Source of the DNA: Arthrobacter wenxiniae
GTDB taxonomy: Bacteria > Actinomycetota > Actinomycetes > Actinomycetales > Micrococcaceae
Assembly (NCBI RefSeq): GCF_013376105.1
Contig: NZ_JAAMFM010000002.1
Location: 1-64,000, forward strand
Direction: 5' to 3'
DNA length: 64,000 nucleotides
Both the position numbers and the translations under genes were made by a program. Shown piece after piece: positions 27,174-36,259 of this stretch. The stretch's first letter is position 1, and each line of letters opens with the position of its first letter. The notes under the pieces were generated by a model. The model was not told where the DNA came from. It saw nothing but the letters and a program-made list of their open reading frames with translations, and ran no database searches.

Positions 27174-28226
27174 ATGACCACAACTGCCCTTGACAGCGCC
27201 GCACGCATGGATGTGCTCGCCAACCACTATGCCGGGATCGTCCTGGACAACCTGTCCCGGCCGTATCCGTACGCCTCCCACCACGTGGAGACGTCCCCGG
27301 CGGACCGGCCCGGCCCGCAGGAGCTGCACCCCGCGTTTTTCACGTCCTTCGACTGGCACTCCTGCGTGCACATGAGCTGGCTCGGCGTAACGCTGATCGG
27401 CCACGGGCTCGACGCCGGACACGACTCCCAGCTGCGCGCCATGCTTGCGGCCAACCTGACGCCGGAAAACCTGGCCGCAGAGGGCGCCTACCTGCTGGCC
27501 AACCCGAGCTGGGAGCGCCCCTACGGCTGGGCCTGGCTGGTGCGCCTGGCCACGACGGCGGCCGCCTCGGAGGATGCGCAGGTCCAGGAGTGGGCGGCGG
27601 CACTGGACCCGCTGGTCGACGTCGTGGCCGGCCTCGTTGCCGGCTGGACGGACAAGGCGGAATTCCCCGTCCGCCACGGGCTGCACACCAACGCGGCCTT
27701 TGGCCTGGCCCTCTTGCTCGACGCTTTCCGCGCGCTGGGCCGCGAGCAGGCCGCCGCCGTGTGCGAGCTGGCGGCGCTGCGCTGGTTCAGGCACGACGCC
27801 GGCTGGCCGGGCGGGTGGGAAATGAGCGGCCAGGACTTCCTCTCCGCGGGGCTGAGCGAGGCCGACCTCATGGCCCGGGTGCTCGGTCCCGACTCGTTCG
27901 CCTCCTGGTTCGCCGCCTTCCTGCCGGACCTGGCACCGGATTCGCGGATGCTTGCCAGCTACGCGGTCACCGATGAATCCGACGGCTACCTGGCACACCT
28001 CAACGGCCTGAACCTGACCCGGGCCGGGCAGCTCATCCGCATCGGCCGGGTTCTGCGCCGCGCCGGCACCGCCGGACGGGCCGCCGCCGTGGTGGAGGCT
28101 GCCGTGCCGCCGCTGCTCGAGGCGGGACTTGCCGCCGTGATGACGGACGAGTTCATGTCCAGCCACTGGCTCGCCAGCTTCGCCTGGGACGCACTCGCCT
28201 CAGCCGCCACCCTCGACTTGGGATAA
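27174..28226 (+). CDS. DUF2891 family protein
   Basis: 350 residues, soluble, rich in Trp, His and Ala helices. LHPAFFTSFDWHSCVHMSW near 53-70 and WLASFAWDALA at the C-terminus resemble the inner-helix motifs of alpha/alpha-barrel (six-hairpin) proteins. I recognise the family as DUF2891, of unknown function. It is the last gene of the operator-controlled DUF969-DUF979 operon, with GCAAGGAGTGCC before its ATG. Co-regulation suggests a part in 5-oxoproline or pyroglutamyl compound use. Confidence 0.85.
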   Translation: MTTTALDSAARMDVLANHYAGIVLDNLSRPYPYASHHVETSPADRPGPQELHPAFFTSFDWHSCVHMSWLGVTLIGHGLDAGHDSQLRAMLAANLTPENLAAEGAYLLANPSWERPYGWAWLVRLATTAAASEDAQVQEWAAALDPLVDVVAGLVAGWTDKAEFPVRHGLHTNAAFGLALLLDAFRALGREQAAAVCELAALRWFRHDAGWPGGWEMSGQDFLSAGLSEADLMARVLGPDSFASWFAAFLPDLAPDSRMLASYAVTDESDGYLAHLNGLNLTRAGQLIRIGRVLRRAGTAGRAAAVVEAAVPPLLEAGLAAVMTDEFMSSHWLASFAWDALASAATLDLG

Positions 28227-28271
28227 CGGCGCCCTGCCACGCCGGACCGGACCGGCCCCGGGACCGCCGGA

Positions 28272-29933
28272 TCAGTCCAGGGACAGGGGGCCGTACTCGT
28301 CGAGGAGCTCGCCCGGTCCCGGGTTGCCCGGCGCCGAGGTGCCGCCCAGGTGCCGCACCACCCCCCAGACGGCGTTCAGCGCGGTGGTGACGGCGCCGTC
28401 GGCCCAGCCCGCGGTCCAGGAGACGTCGTCGCCGGCCAGGAAGATGCCCCGCTGCGATTCGGGCAGCGCGTCCTGGGCAAAGTGCGTGAACAGGCGCTGC
28501 TGGTAGCGGTAGTGCCCGGGCAGGTTGGCCTTGAAGGCGCCCATGAAGTTGGGCTCCGCCTCCCACGAGACGGTGATCGGCGCGCCCACAATGTGGGAGG
28601 CGATGTCCACGCCCGGATAGATCTGCGCCAGCGAGTGCAGCATCAGCTCCACGCGTTCCTCGGCGGTGAGCGCCAGCCACTTCAGCGCGTCGTCGTTCCA
28701 GGTGTAGGAGAGCAGGATGACCGCCGGCTTCTCCGGGCCGTTGTCCAGCAGGTAGGTGGCGCGGTTGAGCCGGTCCGTGAGCGTCATGGACATGGTTTCG
28801 CGGCCCGTCGCGGGGTCGATGTCCTTCCAGAAGGGCCGGTCCACCATCACAAACGTCTTGGACGACTGCATGTAGTGGGACCGCTCAATGGCCGTCCACA
28901 TGGGCGCGGCGAACAGCGATTCCTCCGTGTTGATGCGCGTGGACAGCAGCCACGACTGGCAGGTGCTGACCACGGCCGCGAAGCGGTGCACACGCCCCCA
29001 CCGCTCGGTGATCTCGATCGAGCCGTCGCCGGCACGCGCAATCTTCGCCACGGCGCCGCGCGGGGAGCCCGCGTGCAGCGAGCTCAGCGAGGTGCCGTCG
29101 GGCCAGAATTCCATGCCCGACGGCGCGTCCCGCCACAGCGCCTCGGGGAGCCTCTGCGCGCCGCCGGAGATGCTCCGGTGGCCGTCGTCCGCGTCGGTGT
29201 AGACCACGCGCAGGATTTCCAGGATGGAGTTGGGGAAGTCGGTGTCCCAGCCGCCGGTGCCAAAACCCACCTGGCCAAACGCCTCGCGGTGGCCGAAGCC
29301 GGCCTTTTTGAACGCGGCGGAGCCGGCGATGAAGCCATAAAACGTTTCCTCGTCCAGCTCCGGAACCAGGGCGTTCCACAGCTCCTTGATGCGCCCGGTG
29401 TCCCGGGCGCGGATGGCCTCCTGCATGGCCGGGAACGCGGCGCCGTCGTTCACGGCAGCCTTCCAGGCCGCGGCCACCTCGCGGAAGAACTCCGGCAGCT
29501 CCGCCCCGGTGGTGGCATAGTGCCGCTCCCCCGCCAGTTCAATGACGGTGCTGGAGGTGGCCTCGGCGAGCGGGTTCGGGAAAGCGTCCGTGGACAGTCC
29601 CAGCAGGTCCACATAGTGGTAGAACGCCCGGCCCGAGACCGGGAAGCGCATGCCGCCCAGGTCCGCCGTGACGTCCGGGGCGCCCGGGAAGCTGGCCGTG
29701 CGCAGGCGCCCGCCGAGCTGGTCCGCCTCAAAGACGACGGGCCTGAGCCCCATTTTCATGAGCTCGTAGGCGGCGACCAGTCCGGAGAGGCCGCCGCCAA
29801 TGACGGCAACCTCGGTGCCGTGCACCGCGGCCGGGACGCTGCCCAGGCCGGCCGGGTGCGCCAGGTAGTGGTCGTAGCTGAACGGGAAGTCCGGGTTCAG
29901 CATGGTGATTGCATCGGTCATTGCATCGGTCAT
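28272..29933 (-). CDS. davB: L-lysine 2-monooxygenase-like flavin amine oxidase
   Basis: 553 residues. The Rossmann FAD motif is VIGGGLSGLVAAYELMKMG (GxGxxG at 46-51), followed by GGRLRTASF. The C-terminus has GIFLAGDDVSWTAGWADGAV, the second FAD site. DFPFSYDHYLAHPAGLGSVP, VGFGTGGWDTDFPNSILEI and MQSSKTFVMVDRPFWKD closely follow the Pseudomonas DavB pattern as I remember it. DavB turns lysine into 5-aminovaleramide, CO2 and water. An amidase gene fitting the next step lies 5 kb away and a basic-amino-acid permease overlaps it by 4 bases. Tryptophan 2-monooxygenase is the main alternative. The start codon region is a 12-base duplication, giving two possible ATGs (29933, 29921). Confidence 0.85.
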   Translation of the reverse strand: MTDAMTDAITMLNPDFPFSYDHYLAHPAGLGSVPAAVHGTEVAVIGGGLSGLVAAYELMKMGLRPVVFEADQLGGRLRTASFPGAPDVTADLGGMRFPVSGRAFYHYVDLLGLSTDAFPNPLAEATSSTVIELAGERHYATTGAELPEFFREVAAAWKAAVNDGAAFPAMQEAIRARDTGRIKELWNALVPELDEETFYGFIAGSAAFKKAGFGHREAFGQVGFGTGGWDTDFPNSILEILRVVYTDADDGHRSISGGAQRLPEALWRDAPSGMEFWPDGTSLSSLHAGSPRGAVAKIARAGDGSIEITERWGRVHRFAAVVSTCQSWLLSTRINTEESLFAAPMWTAIERSHYMQSSKTFVMVDRPFWKDIDPATGRETMSMTLTDRLNRATYLLDNGPEKPAVILLSYTWNDDALKWLALTAEERVELMLHSLAQIYPGVDIASHIVGAPITVSWEAEPNFMGAFKANLPGHYRYQQRLFTHFAQDALPESQRGIFLAGDDVSWTAGWADGAVTTALNAVWGVVRHLGGTSAPGNPGPGELLDEYGPLSLD

Positions 29934-31534
29934 TGCTTGGGGGCCTTCGTGTGGGGCAAGCCGGCCGCCGGGACCGGGGACGCGGCGTCGAACATGTCAA
30001 TGGTCTCAAGCGAGCGGGCGGACAGCTCCCGGTACTCGGCCTCGGTGAGGGCGGCGACGCGGGAGTGGCGGCGGCCGTAGCCAAAGTAGGCCAGCAGCCC
30101 CACCAGCATCCAGGCCACAAACACCACCCAGGTGATGCCGCCCAGGTTGACCATCAGGTAGAGGCACATGAGCGAGCCGAGGATCGGGGTGGCCGGGTAG
30201 AAGGCCACCTTGTAGCTGCGCTTGAGGTCGGGACGCGTGCGGCGCAGGTGGATCACGGCGACGTTGACCAGGGCGAAGGCGAAGAGCGTGCCGATGCTGG
30301 TGGCGTCGGCGAGGGCGCCCAGCGGGATGAGCCCGGCGGTCAGGGCCACGGCGATGCCGACGATCAGCGTGCCGGCCACGGGGGTGCCGCGCCTTTCGGA
30401 GATCCGGCCGAAGATCTTCGGCACCAGGCCGTCGCGGGACATGGACATCAGGATGCGGGTCTGGCCGTAGAGCACGGTCAGGACAATGGAGGCGATGGCG
30501 AGCACGGCGCCCACGGAGAACACCAGGCCCATCCACGGCTGGTGGGTGATTTCGAGCAGGATCTGCACCAGGGCGGCCTGCGTTCCGGCGAACCAGGTCC
30601 ACTGGCGGGCGCCCACGGCGGCCACGGCCACCAGCACGTACAGCGAGGTGACGATGAGCATGGAGAGCATGATGGCCCGGGGGAGGTCGCGCTGCGGGTT
30701 CTTCGCTTCCTCGCCCGCGGTGGAGGCGGCGTCGAAGCCGATGTAGGAGAAGAACACGCGGGACGCGGCGGCGGAGACCCCGGCGGCGCCCATCGGCATG
30801 AGCGGGCTGAAGTTGCCGGCGCGGAAGGCGGTGAACGCGATGGCGCAGAAGAACAGCAGGATGACGATCTTCACGAAGACGATCACGGTGTTAATGACGG
30901 CGCTTTCCTTGGCGCCGCGCACCAGCAGGAACATGGCCAGCAGCACAATGGCCATGGCAGGCAGGTTGAGGAAGCCGCCGGAGCCCGGGGGCTGCGAAAT
31001 GAAGTCCGGCAGCGCCCAGCCGAAGCCGGCCACGGATTCGTTGATGTACTGCCCGGCGCCCACGGCCACGGCGGCCACGGACACCGCGTATTCCAGCACC
31101 AGGCACCAGCCGCAAATCCAGGCCATGCCCTCGCCCAGCGTCGCGTAGGTGTACGAGTAGCTGGAGCCGGAAACCGGGACCATGCCGGCCATCTCGGCGT
31201 AGGAGACGGCCGACAGCAGGGCCGCGACGCCGGCAATGAGGAAGGAGATGAAGACGGCGGGCCCGGCCAGCGGCACCGAGTCGCCCAGGATCACCAGGAT
31301 GCCGGTGCCCAAGGTGGCGCCCACGCTGATCATGGTCAGCTGCAGCACGCCGAAGCTGCGCACCAGCTTCCGGCCGTCGGTGCCGTTGCCGGCCTCGTGG
31401 AGCATCTGGCCCAGCGGCTTGCGGCGCATGAGCTGTGTGCCAAGTCCGACGGCGGGTCCCCGGCCTTGGGGTGCGCCATCCGTGCCGCCGGCGGTCGCCT
31501 TTGACCGCGGGGCGAGCTGATCACGTAGTGTCAT
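29930..31534 (-). CDS. APC superfamily amino acid permease (cationic amino acid transporter type)
   Basis: 534 residues. A soluble N-terminus of about 60 residues precedes 12 or more membrane helices. The first has SVGATLGTGILVILGD, the APC substrate-site glycine motif; SYAEMAGMVPVSGSSYSYTY and FFSYIGFDAASTAGEEAKNPQRDLPRAI are hallmarks of CAT-type carriers of Lys/Arg. Co-transcribed with davB, so lysine uptake is the likely role. It reads away from the divergent racemase gene. Confidence 0.9.
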   Translation of the reverse strand: MTLRDQLAPRSKATAGGTDGAPQGRGPAVGLGTQLMRRKPLGQMLHEAGNGTDGRKLVRSFGVLQLTMISVGATLGTGILVILGDSVPLAGPAVFISFLIAGVAALLSAVSYAEMAGMVPVSGSSYSYTYATLGEGMAWICGWCLVLEYAVSVAAVAVGAGQYINESVAGFGWALPDFISQPPGSGGFLNLPAMAIVLLAMFLLVRGAKESAVINTVIVFVKIVILLFFCAIAFTAFRAGNFSPLMPMGAAGVSAAASRVFFSYIGFDAASTAGEEAKNPQRDLPRAIMLSMLIVTSLYVLVAVAAVGARQWTWFAGTQAALVQILLEITHQPWMGLVFSVGAVLAIASIVLTVLYGQTRILMSMSRDGLVPKIFGRISERRGTPVAGTLIVGIAVALTAGLIPLGALADATSIGTLFAFALVNVAVIHLRRTRPDLKRSYKVAFYPATPILGSLMCLYLMVNLGGITWVVFVAWMLVGLLAYFGYGRRHSRVAALTEAEYRELSARSLETIDMFDAASPVPAAGLPHTKAPKQ

Positions 31535-31612
31535 TCCTCAGTCCAATTCTTCTCGTGTCCTGCGGGCGCAGGCGGTGCGTCCCCCTGACTCAACAATAGG
31601 GCTGTGACACAC

Positions 31613-31656
31613 GTCTCAAAAAGTGCAAATCATCCTGTACTCTCTTCTTATGAGAC
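31613..31656. promoter_or_regulatory. candidate operator between the permease and racemase genes
   Basis: GTCTCA (31613-31618) and TGAGAC (31651-31656) form an inverted pair with 32 bases between, and CAAA(AA)GTGCA occurs just inside or after each half. The sites flank the racemase start, in the 115-base divergent region, and could bind the PucR-family protein encoded here. Confidence 0.35.
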
Positions 31657-32825
31657 AAAGTGCACTGCCGGCCGTTGATGCGTCCGGCCTCACCACCGGC
31701 ACCGTCAGCGTGGACCTGGAGGCCATCGCCCACAATGTGGCCGTGCTCCGGGAGCGTTCCCGGGCGCCGCACTTCATGGCCGTGGTCAAGGGCAACGCCT
31801 ACGGCCACGGCCTGTTGGAGACGGCGCGCACGGCGCTGGCCGCGGGCGCCGACTGGCTCGGCACGGCCCAGCTGTCCGAGGCCCTGGCCCTGCGCCGCAG
31901 CGGCATCACCGCGCCCATCCTCGCGTGGCTTTACCTGGCCACCAATGCCGGCGGAGCCATTGCCGAGGCGGTGGAACATGACATTGACATCTCGCTGGGC
32001 AGCCCGGCCCAGCTGGACGTGGTGGCCGGCACGGCGCGCGCCCTGGGCCGCACCGCCTTCATCCACCTGGAGCTGGACAGCGGCCTAAGCCGCGGCGGCG
32101 CCCGGCACGAGGACTGGCCGGCGCTCGTCGCGGCGGCCCGCGCGGCGGAGCTGGCCGGCCACGTGGGCGTCCGCGGCGTGTGGACGCACCTGACCTGGGC
32201 CGACGTGCCCGCCCACCCGGCCAACACGTCCGCCGTCGCCGGGTTCGAGCGGGCCGTCCGGGAGGCGCACGACGCCGGGCTGGCGCCCACCCTGCGCCAC
32301 GTCTGCAGTTCCGCGAACATCCTGGCCCGGCCCGAGTTCCACTTCGACATGGTCCGCGCCGGACTCGCCATCTACGGCCTCTCCCCCGCCGAGCACATCG
32401 ACCCGGCCGACCACGGCCTGCGCCCCGCCCTCTCCGTCACGGCGCCGGTGGTGCTGGTCAAGCACGTCCCGGCCGGCACGGGCGTCAGCTACGAGCACCG
32501 CGCCATCACGCACGAGTCCCGCTACCTCGGCCTGATCCCGCTCGGCTACGCGGACGGCATCCCCAAGGGCATCTCCGGCTCGCGGATCGTCATGGTGGGC
32601 GGGCGCCGGGTGCCGGTGATCGGCAAGGTCTGCATGGACCAGTTCATGGTGGACCTGGGCCACGAAACCTCGGTCCGCGTGGGCGACCCGGCCCTGCTCT
32701 TCGGCGACCCGGCCGCCGGGGCGGCGAGCGCCGACGACTGGGGCTCGGCCATCAACAGCCACGGCGACGAGATCATCAACCGGATCGCCCCGAGGCTGCA
32801 GCGGGTGTACACCCATGGCCGCTAG
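31650..32825 (+). CDS. alanine racemase family PLP enzyme, possibly a lysine/broad racemase
   Basis: 391 residues, usual racemase length. Lys47 in AVVKGNAYGHG is the PLP lysine, Arg236 in FDMVRAGLAIYG contacts the PLP ring, and Tyr281 in TGVSYEHR is the second catalytic base. CMDQFMVDLG is the conserved C-terminal motif. The ATG at 31650 fits the family start. Its place between the lysine permease/davB genes and a regulator hints that it converts D-lysine or another D-amino acid to the L form for DavB, as broad racemases do in pseudomonads. Housekeeping Alr for D-alanine cannot be excluded. It overlaps the next gene by 11 bases. Confidence 0.85.
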   Translation: MRQSALPAVDASGLTTGTVSVDLEAIAHNVAVLRERSRAPHFMAVVKGNAYGHGLLETARTALAAGADWLGTAQLSEALALRRSGITAPILAWLYLATNAGGAIAEAVEHDIDISLGSPAQLDVVAGTARALGRTAFIHLELDSGLSRGGARHEDWPALVAAARAAELAGHVGVRGVWTHLTWADVPAHPANTSAVAGFERAVREAHDAGLAPTLRHVCSSANILARPEFHFDMVRAGLAIYGLSPAEHIDPADHGLRPALSVTAPVVLVKHVPAGTGVSYEHRAITHESRYLGLIPLGYADGIPKGISGSRIVMVGGRRVPVIGKVCMDQFMVDLGHETSVRVGDPALLFGDPAAGAASADDWGSAINSHGDEIINRIAPRLQRVYTHGR

Positions 32826-34446
32826 CACCGGCGGAGGCGGCACTCTTGGAAGCACTGCCGGGCGCGTGCGCGCCCTGCCGCTCTCCGACGAGGAAGTCGA
32901 GTCCCGCTTCCGCTCCGTCACGCTCGGGCAGTTCCTGGCCGACCTCCCCTCCGAGCTGCTGATCCGCCACGTGGGGGACCTGGACGCACGCCTGCGCTGG
33001 GTGGAGCCCAGCGAGCTCGAGGATCCCACCCCGTACCTGATGGACGGCGAGTTTGTCCTCACCGCCGGGCTCCCCCTGCTGGAGCGCGGCGGCACGGCCG
33101 ACGCGATTGAGGCGTACGTGGCGCGGCTGGCCGGGGCGCGCGTGTGCGCCGTGGGCTTTGGCCTGACCCCGTACCACGACGAGGTGCCCGCCGCGCTGGT
33201 GGCCTCCTGCCGGCGGCACGGGATCACGCTCGTGGAGGTGCCGCCGTCGGTCCCGTTCGCCGCGATCGGCCTGCAGTTTGCCCAGCTGCTCGAGTCCGAC
33301 TCCGCCAAGGTGTTCCGCAGCCTGGCGGAGACCAACCGGCTGCTCATGCGCGCGGTGCTGTCCCCGCGCCCCGACCACGAGGTCCTGGGCACGCTGGTGC
33401 AGCGGGTCCCCTGCTGGGCCGTGCTGGTGGGGGCCGACGGGAAGGTCAGGTCGCGCGCAGGGACCAACCCGGCCGACGTCGCCCTGCTGGGGCCCCTGCT
33501 GGAGCGGCTGTTCCAGGGGTCGGGGCCGCGCGTGGAGGTGGACAGCTACCCGGCGCCTGGCTCCGAATTTGTGGTGGGGCACCCGCTGCGCAGCAGCCGC
33601 GACGTCAACCTGGGCGCGCTGGTGATCGGCTCTGCCGAGCGGCTGGCGCCGGCGCACAACAACATTGTCTCGGCCGCCGTCGGCCTGCTCGAGCTGCTCT
33701 CCCGGCAGCGCACCAGCGGCTCCCTGGCCCCGAGCCAGCTGGCCACCGCCCTGCTGCTGCACCCGGAGACGCTCGCCGGCGGGACCTCCCGGCAGGTTTC
33801 GGCGGCCAAGGACCTCATCGCGCAAAGCCTGTCCTCGACCCGCTCGGCGCCCATGCGGGTGGTGCAGGGTGTCAACGTGGACGCCCCGCAGTGGAGGAGC
33901 ACCGACAGCCCCGTGCGCGAGCTGCTGCAGTGGCGGCGGACCTTCGACACCAAGCTGGTGGAGATCACGGAGTACGGCTTCGCCGCCGTGACCCGGCTGA
34001 AGGTGGACGATTCCGTCGTGGCGGAGGCGGAGCGGCTGGGCTGGCGGCTGGTGGTCGGCGATCCCGTGGAGCCCAACGACCTTCCGGCCGCCTACCAGCG
34101 GGCGGGATCGCTGCGCGCCAGGGCCCGGTCCACCGCGCAGACGCTGCGCGTCGACTCGGTGACCTGGACCGTCACCGGCCTGCTGGGGCGCGAGGCCGGG
34201 ACCATGCTGGCCGGGCAGGTCCTAGGGCCGCTGCTGGAGCTGGAGCCCGAACGCCGGGACGTGCTGGTGGAGGTGCTGCGCGCCTGGCTGGCCCGCAACG
34301 GCAGCTGGGACGCCACGGCCAAGGCGCTGTCGCTGCACCGCAACAGCGTCCGCCGACACATCGGCACGGCCTTCGAGCTGCTGGCGCGCGACCCCAACGA
34401 CGCCCAGACCCGCGCCGACCTGTTGATCGCCCTGCAGTATCTGTAG
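32815..34446 (+). CDS. PucR family transcriptional regulator
   Basis: 543 residues. The N-terminal PucR ligand domain (about 35-160) has VTLGQFLADLPSELLIRHVG and MDGEFVLTAGLPL. A middle region resembles a degenerate GAF-like domain, and the C-terminus (about 480-540) is a PucR-type HTH with WLARNGSWDATAKALSLHRNSVRRHI. Such proteins usually activate catabolic genes for purines or amino acids. The frame overlaps the racemase gene, and both davB/permease and davA lie on either side, so it is the likely regulator of the lysine cluster. Confidence 0.88.
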   Translation: MAASTGGGGTLGSTAGRVRALPLSDEEVESRFRSVTLGQFLADLPSELLIRHVGDLDARLRWVEPSELEDPTPYLMDGEFVLTAGLPLLERGGTADAIEAYVARLAGARVCAVGFGLTPYHDEVPAALVASCRRHGITLVEVPPSVPFAAIGLQFAQLLESDSAKVFRSLAETNRLLMRAVLSPRPDHEVLGTLVQRVPCWAVLVGADGKVRSRAGTNPADVALLGPLLERLFQGSGPRVEVDSYPAPGSEFVVGHPLRSSRDVNLGALVIGSAERLAPAHNNIVSAAVGLLELLSRQRTSGSLAPSQLATALLLHPETLAGGTSRQVSAAKDLIAQSLSSTRSAPMRVVQGVNVDAPQWRSTDSPVRELLQWRRTFDTKLVEITEYGFAAVTRLKVDDSVVAEAERLGWRLVVGDPVEPNDLPAAYQRAGSLRARARSTAQTLRVDSVTWTVTGLLGREAGTMLAGQVLGPLLELEPERRDVLVEVLRAWLARNGSWDATAKALSLHRNSVRRHIGTAFELLARDPNDAQTRADLLIALQYL

Positions 34447-34454
34447 TCCCCGCG

Positions 34455-34602
34455 GGCGGCCCCCGGACCCCGGTGGTCGAGCAGCGAGCCCCGCGAGCGC
34501 GTCGAGACCCCGTGGATGGCGGCCCACCGGACCCCGGTGGTCGAGCAGCGAGCCCCGCGAGCGCGTCGAGACCCCGCGGGTGGCGGCCCCCGGACCCCGA
34601 TG
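34455..34602. repeat. tandem 63-64-bp repeat, two full copies and one partial
   Basis: Copies begin at 34455, 34518 and 34582 with GGCGGCCC. Copies 1 and 2 differ by a few bases; the third stops after about 20. The core runs from CGGTGGTCGAG to GCGCGTCGAGA, and its ends on the other strand are TCTCGAC and CTCGACCACCG, the same as the repeats at 41631 and 48483. It fills the gap between the PucR gene and convergent davA. Confidence 0.85.
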
Positions 34603-34658
34603 GTGCAGCCAATGCGGGCTTGAGGTGCCCCGGGCCCGGGACAACCGGGCCACCGCAC

Positions 34659-35456
34659 CTACCCGCCCTCCCAGTCCCGGTAGAGCTCCGGGCGGCGCTC
34701 GGCCAGGTAGGGGACCTCGGCGCGGCTGGCCCGGATGGTGTCCGCGTCCAGCCGGGCGTAGAGCAGCTCCGGCCCCGGGCCCGCCGTGGCGAGAAGGGCG
34801 CCGTCGGGTCCGGCGATGACGCTGCCGCCGCCAAAGGCCACGCCGGACTCGGTGCCGCAATGGTTCGCGTAGCCGATCGCCACGTGGTTTTCCAGCGCCC
34901 GCGCGCGCAGGATCAGCTGCGGGACCTCGTCGAAGCCGTGCGCCAGGGCGGTGGGGACCAGCACCACCTCTGCCCCACGCACGGCCGCGGCGCGCACCGT
35001 TTCCGGAAATTCCACGTCGTAGCAAATCACCAGGGAGATGGCCAGGCCCTTGAACTGCACGATGCCGGGGGGCCGGGTTGCGCCGGTAAAGGCCTTGCGC
35101 TCGTCGGGGCCAAAGAGGTGCACCTTGGCATAGCTGAGCAGCTCGGCGCCCTCCGCGTCGAGAAGGGTGGCTGAAATGTTCAGCCCGGCGCCGCCATCGA
35201 GCATGGGGAGGCTGTAGACCAGGCCGATTCCGCAACTGCGGGCAAGGGCCGCCAGCGCCTCCCTGATGCCGGGCAGCCGCGCAGCGTCAAACTCGGCCCC
35301 GATGCGCAGGGGGTCATATCCGAGGGGGAACAGTTCCGGCGTCAGGAGCACGTCCGCGCCCGCCTCCGCGGCCTCGCGGGCGGCCCTGCGGATGGTCTCC
35401 AGATTGGCCGCCACGTCCAGCGGCGCGGCATTGGCCTGCAGCAGTGCCAGCAGCAT
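34659..35456 (-). CDS. davA: carbon-nitrogen hydrolase, probable 5-aminovaleramidase
   Basis: 265 residues, nitrilase superfamily. The catalytic triad is Glu41 (LLTPELFPLGYD), Lys111 (YAKVHLFGPDE) and Cys145 (LVICYDVEFPE). Length and the VHLFGPDERKAF segment fit DavA, which hydrolyses 5-aminovaleramide to 5-aminovalerate after DavB. GGAGGGG precedes the ATG at 35456. Another amidase role is possible, but a DavB-type oxidase nearby makes the lysine route most likely. DavT and DavD, the next steps to glutarate, are not in the window. Confidence 0.82.
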   Translation of the reverse strand: MLLALLQANAAPLDVAANLETIRRAAREAAEAGADVLLTPELFPLGYDPLRIGAEFDAARLPGIREALAALARSCGIGLVYSLPMLDGGAGLNISATLLDAEGAELLSYAKVHLFGPDERKAFTGATRPPGIVQFKGLAISLVICYDVEFPETVRAAAVRGAEVVLVPTALAHGFDEVPQLILRARALENHVAIGYANHCGTESGVAFGGGSVIAGPDGALLATAGPGPELLYARLDADTIRASRAEVPYLAERRPELYRDWEGG

Positions 35457-35644
35457 TCTGGCCCCTCCCTTTCCATGGCTTTGCTCCACAGTAGCGCCGC
35501 CCGGGCCGGTGCCGCTGAGCCAAAACCACCCCAGGGGGCAGAATTTGGGATGATTTACCCGTTGCCCTGGTCCCCGTCGGGCAGCCGTTGGGTAGCATCG
35601 GCACTACCGGTCACTTTCACAACCCGCACTGAATTGGAGCCCCC

Positions 35645-36163
35645 ATGAACCAGCTGGTCCCCTTCGACGGACACACGCCGTCTGTCCATGAATCCGCCTT
35701 CGTGGCGCCCTCCGCCACGATCATTGGCGACGCCTCGCTGGGCGCCGGTTCCAGCGCCTTTTACGGCGTGGTGGTGCGCGGGGACACCGCCACCATCACC
35801 GTCGGCGCAGGGTCCAACCTGCAGGACAACGTGGTGCTGCACGCCGACAAGGGCTTCCCCACCACCATTGGCGACGGCGTCAGCGTGGGCCACGGCGCTG
35901 TGGTGCATGGCTGCACCGTGGAGGACGACTGCCTGATCGGCATGGGCGCCACCGTGATGAACGGGGCCGTCATTGGCGCCGGCTCCCTCGTGGCGGGCGG
36001 CGCCGTGGTCCTGGAGGGGGCCGTGATTCCGCCCGGTTCCCTGGCGGCCGGAGTCCCGGCCAAGGTCCGCCGCGAACTGACGGCGGAGGAACTGGAACAC
36101 GTCAAGGGCAATGCCGCCCATTACGTGGAACTGGCGCGCAGGCACAAGGCCATCCACGGCTGA
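35645..36163 (+). CDS. gamma-carbonic anhydrase family (left-handed beta-helix) protein
   Basis: 172 residues with hexapeptide repeats from about 18 to 145. Probable zinc ligands are His66 in NVVLHADKG plus the two histidines in VGHGAVVHGC. The C-terminal helix has EHVKGNAAHYVELARRHK. YrdA/PaaY-type proteins are trimers; some are carbonic anhydrases or thioesterases, many have no assigned activity. Monocistronic, with a 182-base gap behind the davA start. Confidence 0.88.
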   Translation: MNQLVPFDGHTPSVHESAFVAPSATIIGDASLGAGSSAFYGVVVRGDTATITVGAGSNLQDNVVLHADKGFPTTIGDGVSVGHGAVVHGCTVEDDCLIGMGATVMNGAVIGAGSLVAGGAVVLEGAVIPPGSLAAGVPAKVRRELTAEELEHVKGNAAHYVELARRHKAIHG

Positions 36164-36211
36164 CGGCCGAGCCGTCTTGATGGAATGCGCTTAACACAAA
36201 CGTCGCACGGT

Positions 36212-36236
36212 GCGTTAAGTTCTTGACGTCAAGGCG
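36212..36236 (+). promoter_or_regulatory. candidate ROK-regulator operator, copy 1
   Basis: GCGTTAA (36212-36218) is followed after four bases by TTGACGTCAAGGCG (36223-36236). CTTGACGTCAAG is a perfect 12-bp palindrome. The same arrangement recurs at 37484-37508 before the ABC transporter. Confidence 0.6.
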
Positions 36237-36259
36237 TGACATGGGGCACGCTTGTGCTT

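Noticed and set aside
34455-34602. Possible CRISPR array
   Set aside because: The copies are directly adjacent 63-64-bp units without spacers of unique sequence, and no cas genes are present.
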